Source of the DNA: G963717155 sp963717155
GTDB taxonomy: Bacteria > Actinomycetota > Thermoleophilia > Gaiellales > JALYLC01
Assembly: GCA_963717155.1 (NCBI GenBank)
Contig: OY970326.1
Span: 1,240,001-1,304,000, forward strand
DNA length: 64,000 nt
Direction of reading: 5' to 3'
A program made the position numbers and the translations under genes. Every line of letters begins with the position of its first letter. Position 1 is the stretch's first letter. Below are positions 7,801-16,357 of the stretch, piece after piece. A model generated the notes under the pieces. It did no database searches. It was given only the letters and a program-made list of their open reading frames with translations, and had not been told where the DNA came from.

Positions 7801-8570
7801 CGACCGGCGAGCTGATCGTGCACGCCGAGGACGTGCACAAGCGCTTCGGCCGCGTCGAGGTGCTCAAGGGCGTCTCGCTCGACGTCCGTCGTGGCGAGGT
7901 GGTGTGCCTGATCGGCCAGTCGGGCTCTGGTAAGACCACGTTCCTGCGCTGCATCAACCACCTCGAGACGATCGACTCGGGGCGCATCGAGGTGAACGGC
8001 CACCTGATCGGCTACCGCCAGGGCAAGAACGGCGAGCTGCGCGCCGACAGCGAGCGGAACGTCGCGAGGCACCGCATCGAGATCGGGTTCGTGTTCCAGC
8101 GGTTCAATCTGTGGCCGCACATGACGGTGCTGCAGAACATCATCGAGGCGCCCATGCGCGTGCGTGGCATCCCGCGATCCGAGGCGGTCTTCGAGGCCGA
8201 GCGTCTGCTCGGTCGCGTCCACCTCGCCGACAAGCGCGACGCCTATCCCGGGCGCCTTTCTGGTGGCCAGCAACAGCGCGTGGCGATCGCCCGTGCGCTC
8301 GCGATGAGTCCCGCGCTGATGCTGTTCGACGAGCCCACGAGCGCCCTCGATCCCGAGACGATCGGCGAGGTGCTGATGGTCATGCAGGAGCTCGCGAAGG
8401 ATGGGATGACGATGGTCTGCGTGACCCACGAGATGGGATTCGCGCGCGAGGCCGCCGACCGGGTCGTGATGATGGACGGCGGCGCGATCATCGAGGACGG
8501 CACGCCAGAGCACTTCTTCACGGCGCCGAGCCACGAGCGCACGAAGCAGTTCCTGTCGAAGATCCTGTGA
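7797..8570 (+). CDS. polar amino-acid ABC transporter, ATPase (CTG start likely)
   Basis: A 257-residue GlnQ/HisP-type ATPase. Walker A is GQSGSGKTT, the Q-loop is VFQRFNLWPH, the signature is LSGGQQQRVA, Walker B is LMLFDEP and the switch His is in VTHEMG. No ATG, GTG or TTG lies in frame between the end of the permease core and the family N-terminus except GTG 7818, which would remove part of the first strand. CTG 7797 overlaps the permease stop as CTGA and has GGAGG (7787-7791) five bases upstream, so initiation at CTG is the best reading; a start at 7818 is the alternative. It energises uptake by the two preceding gene products. Confidence 0.88.
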   Translation: MTTGELIVHAEDVHKRFGRVEVLKGVSLDVRRGEVVCLIGQSGSGKTTFLRCINHLETIDSGRIEVNGHLIGYRQGKNGELRADSERNVARHRIEIGFVFQRFNLWPHMTVLQNIIEAPMRVRGIPRSEAVFEAERLLGRVHLADKRDAYPGRLSGGQQQRVAIARALAMSPALMLFDEPTSALDPETIGEVLMVMQELAKDGMTMVCVTHEMGFAREAADRVVMMDGGAIIEDGTPEHFFTAPSHERTKQFLSKIL

Positions 8571-8590
8571 GCGGCTAGCCTCGGGTAGCG

Positions 8591-8998
8591 GTGCTTCCGG
8601 CCCCGACATCCGTGGTCGCCCTTTCGTCCGCACACGCCGGCGCGCGACCCGTCGTGGTCGCCGTGCAGCTCCGCTACGAGATGCAGTGCGGGTGGCCGGG
8701 ACCCGGCACCGTCACGATTCGGTTCCCCGCCGCGATGGCCGTCCCGAGCGCGATCCCCGCGACCTCGGTCCTCGTGCAGGGCAAGCCGGCGCCGAGCGTC
8801 GTCAGCCGCGGCAGGCAGGAGACCGTCGTGCTGCCGCCGCGCAAGGGCATCCTGTGCGACGTGATCGGCCCCGGGCGGTTGACGATCACGTTCACGAGAG
8901 CCGCCAGGATCGGGAACCCCAGAGCTCCCGGTGTGTACGCGCTGCGCATCGTAAAGGGCAAGCTCGGCTTCGCCGCGCGCTTCGTCGTGACCCGCTGA
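8591..8998 (+). CDS. hypothetical protein, possibly exported
   Basis: A 135-residue protein I do not recognise. It is beta-rich with two cysteines (in MQCGWPG and ILCDVIG) that could form a disulfide, and a weakly hydrophobic N-terminus that may be a poor signal peptide. The second half reads like an immunoglobulin-fold strand pattern. The GTG start at 8591 follows TAGCCT at 8576-8581. It lies 20 bp downstream of the amino-acid ATPase on the same strand but has no evident link to transport. It converges with the methyltransferase. Confidence 0.5.
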   Translation: MLPAPTSVVALSSAHAGARPVVVAVQLRYEMQCGWPGPGTVTIRFPAAMAVPSAIPATSVLVQGKPAPSVVSRGRQETVVLPPRKGILCDVIGPGRLTITFTRAARIGNPRAPGVYALRIVKGKLGFAARFVVTR

Positions 8999-9027
8999 AA
9001 AGGCTGCGAACCGCGACCCGTGGGTCC

Positions 9028-9855
9028 CTACGAGAGCTTGAGCGCCTGCAGCGTGTAGGTGTGGGGAAGGCGCTCGGGCCGGTCGGCCAGGCGCCACTCG
9101 CCGCCGCCGATGTCCTTCATCTGGCCCGGGAACGCCTCCCACGGCACAGAGTCGTGCTCCTCGAACATGGTCAGGCGCATGCCGTGCTCGAGCAGCGCGG
9201 TGATGATCTCGCCGAGGCCGTGGTTCCACTCGTGCGTGAGGTTCTGGGAGAAGACGACCTCCGTCTGCACGTAGGTGCCGCCCTCGTCCCAGAGGATCGG
9301 CTCGGGCTGCTCGAAGTAGGGAAGCTCGAGCGCGAGCAAGCCGTCGGGGCGCACGTCGGCGAGCGACCAGAGAACGGGGTGCCCCTCGCGGATGTGCAGC
9401 CGGCCGCCGGGTCGAAGCAGCGAGGCGACGACCCCGGCCCAGCGTCGCACGTCAGGCAGCCAGCAGAGGGCGCCGATGCCCGTGTAGACGAGATCGAATG
9501 CCCCCTCGTCGAGGACGTCGAGCGCGTCGTACGCCTCGGCCTGGACGAACCTCGCGTCGACATCCGCGGCGATCGCGAGCCTCCGGGCCTCCTCGAGCGC
9601 GGGCCTGGAGAGATCGAGTCCCGTGACCCGGGCGCCGAGTCGCGCGAGCGAGACGGTGTCGGTCCCGATGTGGCACTGGAGATGAACTGCGTCCTGCCCC
9701 GCGATGTCTCCGAGGCGCGGAAGGTCGAAGCGGACGACGTTGCTGAGGAACGAGGGATCCTCGGCGAACCGGGCGACGCCGTAGTCGGGCGAGGCGACGT
9801 GCGCGGCGACGCGCTCGTCCCAGTACGCGCCGTTGATCTCTCGATAGTCGGCCAT
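9028..9855 (-). CDS. class I SAM-dependent methyltransferase
   Basis: A 275-residue methyltransferase. Motif I is VHLQCHIGTDTVSLARLGA, where the usual GxGxG is replaced by CHIGTD, as in one branch of the family. The acidic residue that binds the adenosine ribose is in VTGLDLS. Motif IV is FDLVYTGIGALCWL. The C-terminal half carries HEWNHGLGEII and PFPGQ-like substrate-region signatures seen in small-molecule methyltransferases. The acceptor is unknown. It is a single gene, divergent from the PLP decarboxylase. Confidence 0.8.
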   Translation of the reverse strand: MADYREINGAYWDERVAAHVASPDYGVARFAEDPSFLSNVVRFDLPRLGDIAGQDAVHLQCHIGTDTVSLARLGARVTGLDLSRPALEEARRLAIAADVDARFVQAEAYDALDVLDEGAFDLVYTGIGALCWLPDVRRWAGVVASLLRPGGRLHIREGHPVLWSLADVRPDGLLALELPYFEQPEPILWDEGGTYVQTEVVFSQNLTHEWNHGLGEIITALLEHGMRLTMFEEHDSVPWEAFPGQMKDIGGGEWRLADRPERLPHTYTLQALKLS

Positions 9856-9977
9856 GGTCGCAAGATTTGCCCGGGCAGCGCGTGAACGCTCCCGGGCGCG
9901 TCACTGCGACATGGCGAGGTCGCGGTGCCCGGCTAGCGTAGCGCGCGGGCCTTCGGCCTCGGAGATGCCGGCACTCG

Positions 9978-9983
9978 TAGACT
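9978..9983 (+). promoter_or_regulatory. -10 element, probable leaderless start
   Basis: TAGACT ends six bases before the ATG at 9990, and there is no Shine-Dalgarno sequence. It matches the pattern seen before several other genes here. Confidence 0.45.
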
Positions 9984-9989
9984 CCGCGA

Positions 9990-11309
9990 ATGAGCTTTCG
10001 CGAGGATGGTCACGCGGCCGTCGAGTGGGTCGCCAGGTACCTCGAGGATCGCCGCGATCTCCCGGTTCTCGCGCAGGTCGAGCCGGGCGACATCCGCGCA
10101 CGACTGCCCGCGACGGCGCCCGACAAGGGCGAGCCGTTCGCCGCGGTTCTCGAGGACCTCGACTCGATCCTGCTTCCCGGCATCACGCACTGGAACCACC
10201 CGCGTTTCTTCGCGTACTTCGGGATCACGGGCTCCGAGCCGGGCATCCTGGCCGAGCTGCTCATCGCCGCTCTGAACGTCAACGCAATGCTCTGGCGGAC
10301 GTCACCTGCGGCCACCGAGCTCGAGCAGGTCGCGCTGAGCTGGCTCGCAGAGCTGCTCGGACTTCCGGCCACGTGGAACGGTCACATCGAGGACAGCGCG
10401 TCGACGTCGACGCTCGCGGCCCTCGCGACCGCCCGGCACGTGGCGCCCGAGGGGCGGAACGTCGTGTACTGCTCGGAGCACGCGCACTCGTCCGTCGACA
10501 AGGCGTGCCGGCTGCTCGGCCTCGAGGTGCAGAAGGTGCCGTCGGACGCCGAGTTCCGGATGCGAGCGGAGCTGCTCGACCTCGGCGATGCCGTCGCGGT
10601 CGTCGCGACGGTCGGCACGACGTCTACGACGTCCGTCGATCCGGTCCCGGCGATCGCCGACGCGTGCGCGGCTGCCCGCGTCTGGCTGCACGTCGACGCG
10701 TCGTACGCCGGCTCGGCTGCTGTCTGCGAGGAGCATCGCTGGGCCCTCACGGGCGTCGATCGCGCCGACTCGCTCGTCGTCAACCCGCACAAGTGGCTCT
10801 TCACGCCGATCGACTGCTCGGCGCTGTACACCAGCCGGCCGAACGACCTGCGCGACGCCTTCAGCCTCGTCCCCGAGTACCTCCGCACGAGCGACGAGGA
10901 CGTGACGAACCTGATGGACTACGGGCCCGCGCTCGGGCGTCGCTTCCGCGCGCTCAAGCTGTGGGCCGTGCTCCGCGTGTTCGGCCGCGAAGGGCTGCAG
11001 CGCACGATTCGCGAGCACGTCCGGATGGCGGCGGAGTTCGAGCGCTGGGTCGAGCTCGCTCCCGGCTGGGAGCTGTGCGCGCCGCGCCCGTTCTCGGTCG
11101 TGTGCTTTCGGCGGGAGGGCTCGGACGAGCTGAACGAGCGGTTGCTCGAGCGCGTCAACGCCGCCGGCCGCGTGTACATGTCGCACACCCGCCTGAACGA
11201 CCGCTACGTGCTGCGGCTCGCCATCGGGCACGCCGACACGACCGATGGCGACGTGCGCCTCGCATGGGACGAGCTCAACGTGTTCGCCGACGAGCTCGAG
11301 GTCGGGTAG
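9990..11309 (+). CDS. PLP-dependent group II amino-acid decarboxylase
   Basis: A 439-residue enzyme of the aromatic-L-amino-acid/glutamate decarboxylase fold (PLP type I), expected to convert an L-amino acid to its amine and CO2. The cofactor lysine is Lys268 in NPHKWL. Asp236 in VDASYAG pairs with the pyridine nitrogen, and His residues in SEHAHSSVDKA stack on the ring. The N-terminal substrate motif ITHWNHPRFFAYF is typical of DOPA/tyrosine/tryptophan decarboxylases. It is slightly shorter than the usual 470-480 residues. The substrate is probably aromatic. It converges on a glutamine-synthetase-like gene five bases away. Confidence 0.88.
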   Translation: MSFREDGHAAVEWVARYLEDRRDLPVLAQVEPGDIRARLPATAPDKGEPFAAVLEDLDSILLPGITHWNHPRFFAYFGITGSEPGILAELLIAALNVNAMLWRTSPAATELEQVALSWLAELLGLPATWNGHIEDSASTSTLAALATARHVAPEGRNVVYCSEHAHSSVDKACRLLGLEVQKVPSDAEFRMRAELLDLGDAVAVVATVGTTSTTSVDPVPAIADACAAARVWLHVDASYAGSAAVCEEHRWALTGVDRADSLVVNPHKWLFTPIDCSALYTSRPNDLRDAFSLVPEYLRTSDEDVTNLMDYGPALGRRFRALKLWAVLRVFGREGLQRTIREHVRMAAEFERWVELAPGWELCAPRPFSVVCFRREGSDELNERLLERVNAAGRVYMSHTRLNDRYVLRLAIGHADTTDGDVRLAWDELNVFADELEVG

Positions 11310-11314
11310 CGCCG

Positions 11315-12652
11315 CTACAGCGCCAGGGCGTACTCCTCGAACTCCCAGTCGGTGACCGCCTTGCGCGCGCGCTCGAGCTCGTAGCGCTTGTTCTCGAGGA
11401 AGGTCGCTGTCAGCTGCTCGCCCATCGCCTCGGCGAGCATGCTGTCGCCCTCCAGTGCGGCGAGCGCCTCGTCGAGCGTCGTCGGCAGGGGGCCGCCGAG
11501 GTGTTCGTCCGGCAGGTCGTAGATCAGCCCTGCGAGCGGCTCGGGCGGATCGAGTGCGCGCCGGATCCCGTCGAGGCCGGCGAACAGGGTCGCGGCGGAG
11601 GCGAGGTACGGGTTGGCGGCTCCGTCGCCGAGCCGGAGCTCGACTCGACAGGCGCGTCCTCGCTCGGCCGGAATGCGGGCGAGCACGAAGCGGTTGTCGT
11701 GCCCCCAGTTGCAGCGGGTGGGCACGAGCGCCTCGGGGTTGATCCGCCGGTAGGCGTTCGTCGTCGGGTTGAGGAAGGCCATCAGCGCAGGCCCGTGCTC
11801 GATCAGCCCGGCGACGAAGTAGCGGCACAGGGGCGAGAGCCCGTCGCGCCCCTCGGCATCGACGAGCGCGTTCTCACCGTTGCGACCTCGCAGCGACGTG
11901 TGGAGATGGAAGCCCGAGCCCTCGTCGTCGTTCCATGGCTTGCCGATGAAGGTCGCGAGCAGGCCCTCGAGGGCGGCGAGCTCCTTGATCGCCCACTTGA
12001 AGCGGAACGCGCGGTCGGTCGCCTCGAGCGCGTCGCCGTGGTGGAGGTTGATCTCGAACTGGCCGCGGCCGTACTCGTGGTTCCCGGCGAACGCGCCGAG
12101 ACCGAGATCGTGGACGCCGCGCAGGAGGCGCGGCAGCACCCTGCGGGGGTCGCCCGCGGGCCCGGTCGTGTAGACCCGGCTCGGCACGTTCTCGTAGCGC
12201 CGGAAGCCCCACGGCGCCGAAGGGTCCGGCTCGCAGAGGTAGAACTCGAGCTCGGGCCCGAGCACCGGCTCGAGCTCGATCTCGCGGTAGGCCTCGATCG
12301 CCCGGCGCAGCGCACCCCTCGGATCGAGGCCCGACGGGCCGTGTGTCCCCGTGTCCTCGAGGTCGCACAGGCAGATGGCGGTGTCGGGAGCCCACGGCAG
12401 CGTGGCGAGGGTGTCGAGATCGGGGCGTGCGAGCAGATCGCGAAAGCCCGAGGCGAAGCCCGACACGATGTTGTGGTGCAGGTCGATCGTCATCGTCGCC
12501 TCGACGAACCCGGCGCCGTCCTCGACGACCCCGGGGAAGTCGGCGATCGGTATCTCGCGCCCGCGCGCGACGCCGTGCAGATCCGGGAACTCGAGCCTGA
12601 CCGATCGCACGCCCGCTGTCCGGAGCTCGTCGATCGCAAGGTGCGTCGCCAT
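11315..12652 (-). CDS. glutamine-synthetase-family ligase (GS-like)
   Basis: A 445-residue GS-fold enzyme that probably joins glutamate to an amine or related nucleophile using ATP. Motifs are NHEYGRGQFEINL (metal and glutamate site), GSGFHLHTSL (ATP loop, canonical GSGMHxHxSL), NPTTNAYRRI and VELRLGDGAANPYLA, the last being a variant of RxPDxxANPYL in which the proline is lost. These features fit the PuuA/gamma-glutamylamine or GlnA3/GlnA4-type paralogues rather than housekeeping GlnA. It is followed ten bases upstream of its start by the CoA-transferase on the same strand. Proximity to an amino-acid decarboxylase makes an amine substrate plausible. Confidence 0.85.
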   Translation of the reverse strand: MATHLAIDELRTAGVRSVRLEFPDLHGVARGREIPIADFPGVVEDGAGFVEATMTIDLHHNIVSGFASGFRDLLARPDLDTLATLPWAPDTAICLCDLEDTGTHGPSGLDPRGALRRAIEAYREIELEPVLGPELEFYLCEPDPSAPWGFRRYENVPSRVYTTGPAGDPRRVLPRLLRGVHDLGLGAFAGNHEYGRGQFEINLHHGDALEATDRAFRFKWAIKELAALEGLLATFIGKPWNDDEGSGFHLHTSLRGRNGENALVDAEGRDGLSPLCRYFVAGLIEHGPALMAFLNPTTNAYRRINPEALVPTRCNWGHDNRFVLARIPAERGRACRVELRLGDGAANPYLASAATLFAGLDGIRRALDPPEPLAGLIYDLPDEHLGGPLPTTLDEALAALEGDSMLAEAMGEQLTATFLENKRYELERARKAVTDWEFEEYALAL

Positions 12653-12662
12653 TCGTGCCTCC

Positions 12663-13844
12663 TCAGTCGTCCGTGCGGCACACCGATGCGAGCAGTCGCT
12701 CGACGTCCTGCGATGTGTAACCGGCCTCGGAAAGTATCTCCCCGGCGTGTGCGCCGAGGAGCGGGGGTGGGGCGTCTGCCGTGCGCCGCGTGCCGTCGAT
12801 GCCGATCGGCGAGCGCACGGTCCTGATCGGCCCGAGCGTGGCGTGCACGTGTGTATGCGTCGCGAACGGTGCGTGCTCGAACACCTCGGGAATGGTGCGC
12901 ACCGGGCCGCCCGGAACGCCGACGCGCTCCATCAGCTCGAGCCATTCGGCGACCGGCCGCCGCGCGATCGCCTCTGCGAGCACGGGCGTGAGGGCGTCGC
13001 GGTGCCGCACGCGCTGCGGGTTCGTGCTGAACCGGGGATCCTCGAGGAGCTCGGCGAGCGATGCCTCCCGGCAGAATCGGGCGAACTGCGCGTCCGTCCC
13101 GATCGCGACGATCACGTGCCCGTCGAGCGCGCGGAAGCTCTCGTACGGCACGATCGCCGGGTGCGCGTTGCCGAGGCGCACCGGTACCTCGCCGGCGACG
13201 AGGTGGTCGGAGGCGCGGTTGGCGAGCCACGCCAGCTGGGCGTCGAACAGCGACACCTGCACGTGGCTGCCGGTGCCCGTCGCCTCGGCCTCGCGGAGCG
13301 CGGCGAGGATCCCGACGGTGGCGTACATGCCCGCGGTGATGTCCGCGATCGCCACGCCGACCTTCATCGGGTCGCCGTCGGGCTCGCCGGTGATCGACAT
13401 GACACCGCCCTCGCCCTGGATCGCGAAGTCGAAGCCGGGCCGGCCTGCATCCGGCCCGTCGTCCGGGTAGCCGGCGATCGAGCAGTAGACGAGCGAGGGG
13501 CGCGACTCGCGAAGCGCGTCGAACCCGAGTCCGAGGCGGTCCGCCGCGCCCGGAAGGAAGTTCTCGATCACGATGTCGGCGCGCTCTGCCAGGCGGCGAA
13601 CGAGCGCGACGCCCTCGGGATCCTGGAGGTCGATGCAGATCGAGCGCTTGCCGCGATTCGTCGAGAGGAAGTACGTAGACTCACCCTCGACGAAAGGTGG
13701 ACCCCAGCTGCGCGTCGGGTCGCCGCCTCCCGGGCGCTCGACCTTCACGACGTCTGCGCCGAGGTCTGCGAGCATCATCGAGCAGTAGGGACCCGCCAGG
13801 ATGCGTGAGAGGTCGAGGACCCGCACGCCGTCGAGCGGCGGCAT
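12663..13844 (-). CDS. class III (CaiB/BaiF-type) CoA-transferase
   Basis: A 393-residue family III CoA-transferase, which moves CoA between carboxylic acids through an aspartyl-CoA intermediate. The N-terminus LDGVRVLDLSRILAGPY is the family signature. The catalytic residue is probably Asp139 in PGFDFAIQGEGG. VSLFDAQLAWLANR and the C-terminal GVPGGPVRTIPEV segment, where the domain interlocks in the dimer, are also present. The substrate is unknown. It lies in the same orientation as, and ten bases upstream of, the GS-like gene, suggesting one transcript that probably starts with the peroxiredoxin gene. Confidence 0.88.
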   Translation of the reverse strand: MPPLDGVRVLDLSRILAGPYCSMMLADLGADVVKVERPGGGDPTRSWGPPFVEGESTYFLSTNRGKRSICIDLQDPEGVALVRRLAERADIVIENFLPGAADRLGLGFDALRESRPSLVYCSIAGYPDDGPDAGRPGFDFAIQGEGGVMSITGEPDGDPMKVGVAIADITAGMYATVGILAALREAEATGTGSHVQVSLFDAQLAWLANRASDHLVAGEVPVRLGNAHPAIVPYESFRALDGHVIVAIGTDAQFARFCREASLAELLEDPRFSTNPQRVRHRDALTPVLAEAIARRPVAEWLELMERVGVPGGPVRTIPEVFEHAPFATHTHVHATLGPIRTVRSPIGIDGTRRTADAPPPLLGAHAGEILSEAGYTSQDVERLLASVCRTDD

Positions 13845-13850
13845 CGGGAT

Positions 13851-14327
13851 CTATCCGCTGGAGGCCAGCGCGGCGAGCGCGCCGGGTGCTGTCGCCTCGG
13901 GCTTGACGTTGTACAGCGCCTGCACGATGCGGCCATCCTCGTCGATCACGAACGCGCTCCGGATGATGCCCATCGACGTCTTGCCGTAGTTCGTCTTCTC
14001 ACCCCAGGCGCCGTACGCATCTGCGGTCGCGTGGTCCTGGTCGGCGAGCAGCCGGAAGGTGAGGCCGAACTTGTCGCGGAACTTCGCGTGCGACTCGGGC
14101 GAGTCCGGCGAGATGCCGAACACGGTCGCGCCGACGGCGTCGAAGTCGGCCTGGGCGTCGCGCAGGGCGCATGCCTGTTTCGTACAGCCCGGCGTGTCGT
14201 CCTTCGGGTAGAAGTAGATGACGACTCGCTGTCCATGGAGCCCGGCGAGGTCGACGGTGCTGCCGTCGTCGGCGGGTAGCTCGAAGGTCGGGGCTGGGTC
14301 ACCGGGAGAGAGCATGAAATCGCGCAT
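13851..14327 (-). CDS. bcp: peroxiredoxin, Bcp/PrxQ type
   Basis: A 158-residue thiol peroxidase of the PrxQ group. The peroxidatic Cys48 is in DTPGCTKQACALRD, and the resolving Cys53 is five residues later, the spacing of atypical two-cysteine PrxQ enzymes. Other family features are YFYPKDDTPGC, the FGIS.DSPESHAKF segment and the C-terminal TRP-like FVIDEDG strand. It reduces hydroperoxides using thioredoxin. The first ATG is used; an in-frame ATG five codons later would also fit the family. It is divergent from the small membrane protein at 14372. Confidence 0.9.
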   Translation of the reverse strand: MRDFMLSPGDPAPTFELPADDGSTVDLAGLHGQRVVIYFYPKDDTPGCTKQACALRDAQADFDAVGATVFGISPDSPESHAKFRDKFGLTFRLLADQDHATADAYGAWGEKTNYGKTSMGIIRSAFVIDEDGRIVQALYNVKPEATAPGALAALASSG

Positions 14328-14359
14328 CCTGGCGTCGTGGGAGGGCGTGGGGTGGCGAG

Positions 14360-14365
14360 TAGTCT
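14360..14365 (+). promoter_or_regulatory. -10 element, probable leaderless start
   Basis: TAGTCT ends six bases before the GTG at 14372, and no ribosome-binding site lies between. The same hexamer and spacing precede the SnoaL-like gene. Confidence 0.45.
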
Positions 14366-14371
14366 ACGCAG

Positions 14372-14734
14372 GTGGTCGACGCGCACATGGCTGTCGGTGG
14401 ACTGGTCATCGCGGTCAACCTCCTCGTCGGCATCTGGGGCCTCTGGGCGTGGCGGCGACGTGTCGTGGCGTCTCCGATGCTCGCGCAGCTCATCGCGTTC
14501 TCGCACACGATCGTGCTGCTCGAGGGCGCGTTCGGCCTCTACCTGCTGGCCGGGGGCTACCGCGCACAGCAGCAGTTGCACTATGTATACGGGGTGATTC
14601 CTGCCGGTGCAGTCCTGTTCGGATACTCGGCGCGCACGCCAGACGCGCGGCGCAACCTGCTGCAGTTCTCGGTGATCGCGCTCGCCATCTCGATCCTCGC
14701 GCTGCGCGCATTCATGACAGGCTCTGCCGCGTGA
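14372..14734 (+). CDS. small integral membrane protein
   Basis: A 120-residue protein of unknown function with four likely membrane segments separated by short loops. A charged WAWRRR turn follows the first segment and a Tyr/Gln-rich loop (GGYRAQQQLHYVYG) lies between the second and third. No cofactor or catalytic motif was recognised. The next gene starts inside its stop codon (GTGA at 14731-14734), so the two products are translationally coupled and probably act together in the membrane. Confidence 0.65.
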   Translation: MVDAHMAVGGLVIAVNLLVGIWGLWAWRRRVVASPMLAQLIAFSHTIVLLEGAFGLYLLAGGYRAQQQLHYVYGVIPAGAVLFGYSARTPDARRNLLQFSVIALAISILALRAFMTGSAA

Positions 14735-15114
14735 ACCGTCGACAGCTGCACATCGACCCGTTCTTGCGCAACCTCGCGATCCTCTGCGTCGTCGCGGCGG
14801 GCGTCACCGCGATCGGGCGCACCTCGAGCAGGGTGCTCTCGGCGCTCTATCTCGTGGCGTCGCTCGCGCTGATCGTCGGGCTCGTGCTGCTCGCCTACCG
14901 GGTGTGGCGCGAGAACCGCGGGACGTTCTCGCTGATGTCCACGCGCCTGCGCCTCATGCTCTACGGATCGGTGCTGGGACTCGTCGTCGTGATCGCGACA
15001 TCGTCGCTCTGGGTGACCGATCTCCTAACTTCCGTACTCTTTTTCGGTCTGATCGGCGGTCTGGGATACGTGATCTGGCGTGTCTGGGAGGAGTCCCGCC
15101 GTTACTACTACTGA
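14731..15114 (+). CDS. small integral membrane protein
   Basis: A 127-residue protein with an N-terminal amphipathic stretch and four hydrophobic segments, ending in a cluster EESRRYYY. It is not a family I recognise. Its GTG start overlaps the preceding stop codon. It contains no cysteines or histidines in the membrane part that would suggest a cofactor. The secreted protein at 15133 follows after 18 bp with its own ribosome-binding site, so all three may be one operon. Confidence 0.6.
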   Translation: MNRRQLHIDPFLRNLAILCVVAAGVTAIGRTSSRVLSALYLVASLALIVGLVLLAYRVWRENRGTFSLMSTRLRLMLYGSVLGLVVVIATSSLWVTDLLTSVLFFGLIGGLGYVIWRVWEESRRYYY

Positions 15115-15132
15115 TAGGTGGAGGTGAGCGTG

Positions 15133-16284
15133 ATGCGCCGCTGGGTACCCGTGCTCGTGCTGCTCGCGGCGGCCGTCTTCCCGGCGTCCGCGCTCGCCGA
15201 TCCGCCCGTCAACGACACGCAGGCGGGGGCGGCTCCGCTGCCCACGACGTATACGTCGCAGGCTCCGTTGACCGTTCCGGTCACGATCCCCCCAGGTCCG
15301 ACGGGGGGCTGGCTGGACGCGACGACTGCGCCGGACGATCCTTCCCCGACATGCGTGGGGGCGCAAGGATTTCATTCGATGTGGTACACGGTGTCGGTGG
15401 CTGAGGCGAGTGTCCTCAGCGTCACTCTCACATCCGGGGACGTGAGTAGATATCAGCCGATCGTCAGCATCATCGGTCCGATCAGTCCCACCCAGACGGC
15501 GGTCGAGGCCGGGTGCGGTCTCGGTGGCAACGACTCTCGCGCTGATCCGTCGGCGACCGCTTCGGCCTACGTCTCCCCTGGGAACTATGTCGTCCGCATC
15601 GCTTCGGTGATGCCGGGTGGCGGCTCTCTGTCCGACTCGCCGACGCTGACGTTGAAGGCGGTGCTTCGCGATGTCACGCCGCCCAGGATCGAGGTTGCGA
15701 TCCCACAAAAGTCGTTCGGTCCGGGGGTGACCTACCGCTTCGACGCGACCGGATCGACCGACGGCGGATCGGGAGTCGATCAGGCAAGCGCGGCCTGGCA
15801 GTTCAACGAGAGCGGGACTGAGGTCCACCCGTCCAAGCGCTCGGCAAACCCACTGATCGGGTTGTACGCATGGCGCAAGGCCGGCTTTCACAAGGTCACG
15901 CTGACGCTCGCCGATAAGACCGGCAACAAGACCTCGTACGAATTCTTCGTGCTGGTCCACAGCTTCGACGTGCCGCACGTTGGCCTGCGCGTGTTCGTCC
16001 CGTCGCCCGGCGCTCGCCAGATCCGTCTGGTCGTCTCCCACGACATACCGGTCTCCGTGCGCCTCGTCGTGATGCAGCGCGGACGCGTGCTCGCCGTAGT
16101 TCCCGCCAAGCGCCTCGCGGGCAAGACGAAGTCGACGATCAGGCTTCCGTTGAGAGCTCGCGTCTCACGCAACGGCTTTGTCGTGGTCAGCGGCGTGGCG
16201 AGCGATCACAGCGTGCCGGCGAACACGGTGCCGTTCCCGATGTGTTCGGTGGATCCGATCCACGGCGGCGGAGTCTGCGTGTAG
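15133..16284 (+). CDS. secreted protein with PPC-like and PKD-like domains
   Basis: A 383-residue exported protein. The ATG at 15133 has GGAGGTG six bases upstream and starts a clear signal peptide (cut near ALA-DP at residue 20-22). The mature N-terminus, beginning with PPVNDTQAGAAPL, resembles a bacterial pre-peptidase C-terminal (PPC) beta-domain. Residues about 190-280 contain FDATGSTDGGSGV and later GFHKVTLTLADKTGN, which match PKD/Ig-like domains. The C-terminal part is a further beta-domain with two cysteines at the end. No enzymatic motif is visible. It may bind polysaccharide or protein at the cell surface. Confidence 0.7.
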   Translation: MRRWVPVLVLLAAAVFPASALADPPVNDTQAGAAPLPTTYTSQAPLTVPVTIPPGPTGGWLDATTAPDDPSPTCVGAQGFHSMWYTVSVAEASVLSVTLTSGDVSRYQPIVSIIGPISPTQTAVEAGCGLGGNDSRADPSATASAYVSPGNYVVRIASVMPGGGSLSDSPTLTLKAVLRDVTPPRIEVAIPQKSFGPGVTYRFDATGSTDGGSGVDQASAAWQFNESGTEVHPSKRSANPLIGLYAWRKAGFHKVTLTLADKTGNKTSYEFFVLVHSFDVPHVGLRVFVPSPGARQIRLVVSHDIPVSVRLVVMQRGRVLAVVPAKRLAGKTKSTIRLPLRARVSRNGFVVVSGVASDHSVPANTVPFPMCSVDPIHGGGVCV

Positions 16285-16345
16285 CTCGGCACACCGCGTT
16301 CGGGTTCGACACGAACTGAGCGCACGGCGACACGGGTCGCGGCCA

Positions 16346-16351
16346 TAGGCT
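16346..16351 (+). promoter_or_regulatory. -10 element, probable leaderless start
   Basis: TAGGCT ends six bases before the ATG at 16358, the first of two TadE-like genes. There is no Shine-Dalgarno sequence. Confidence 0.45.
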
Positions 16352-16357
16352 CGGGTC

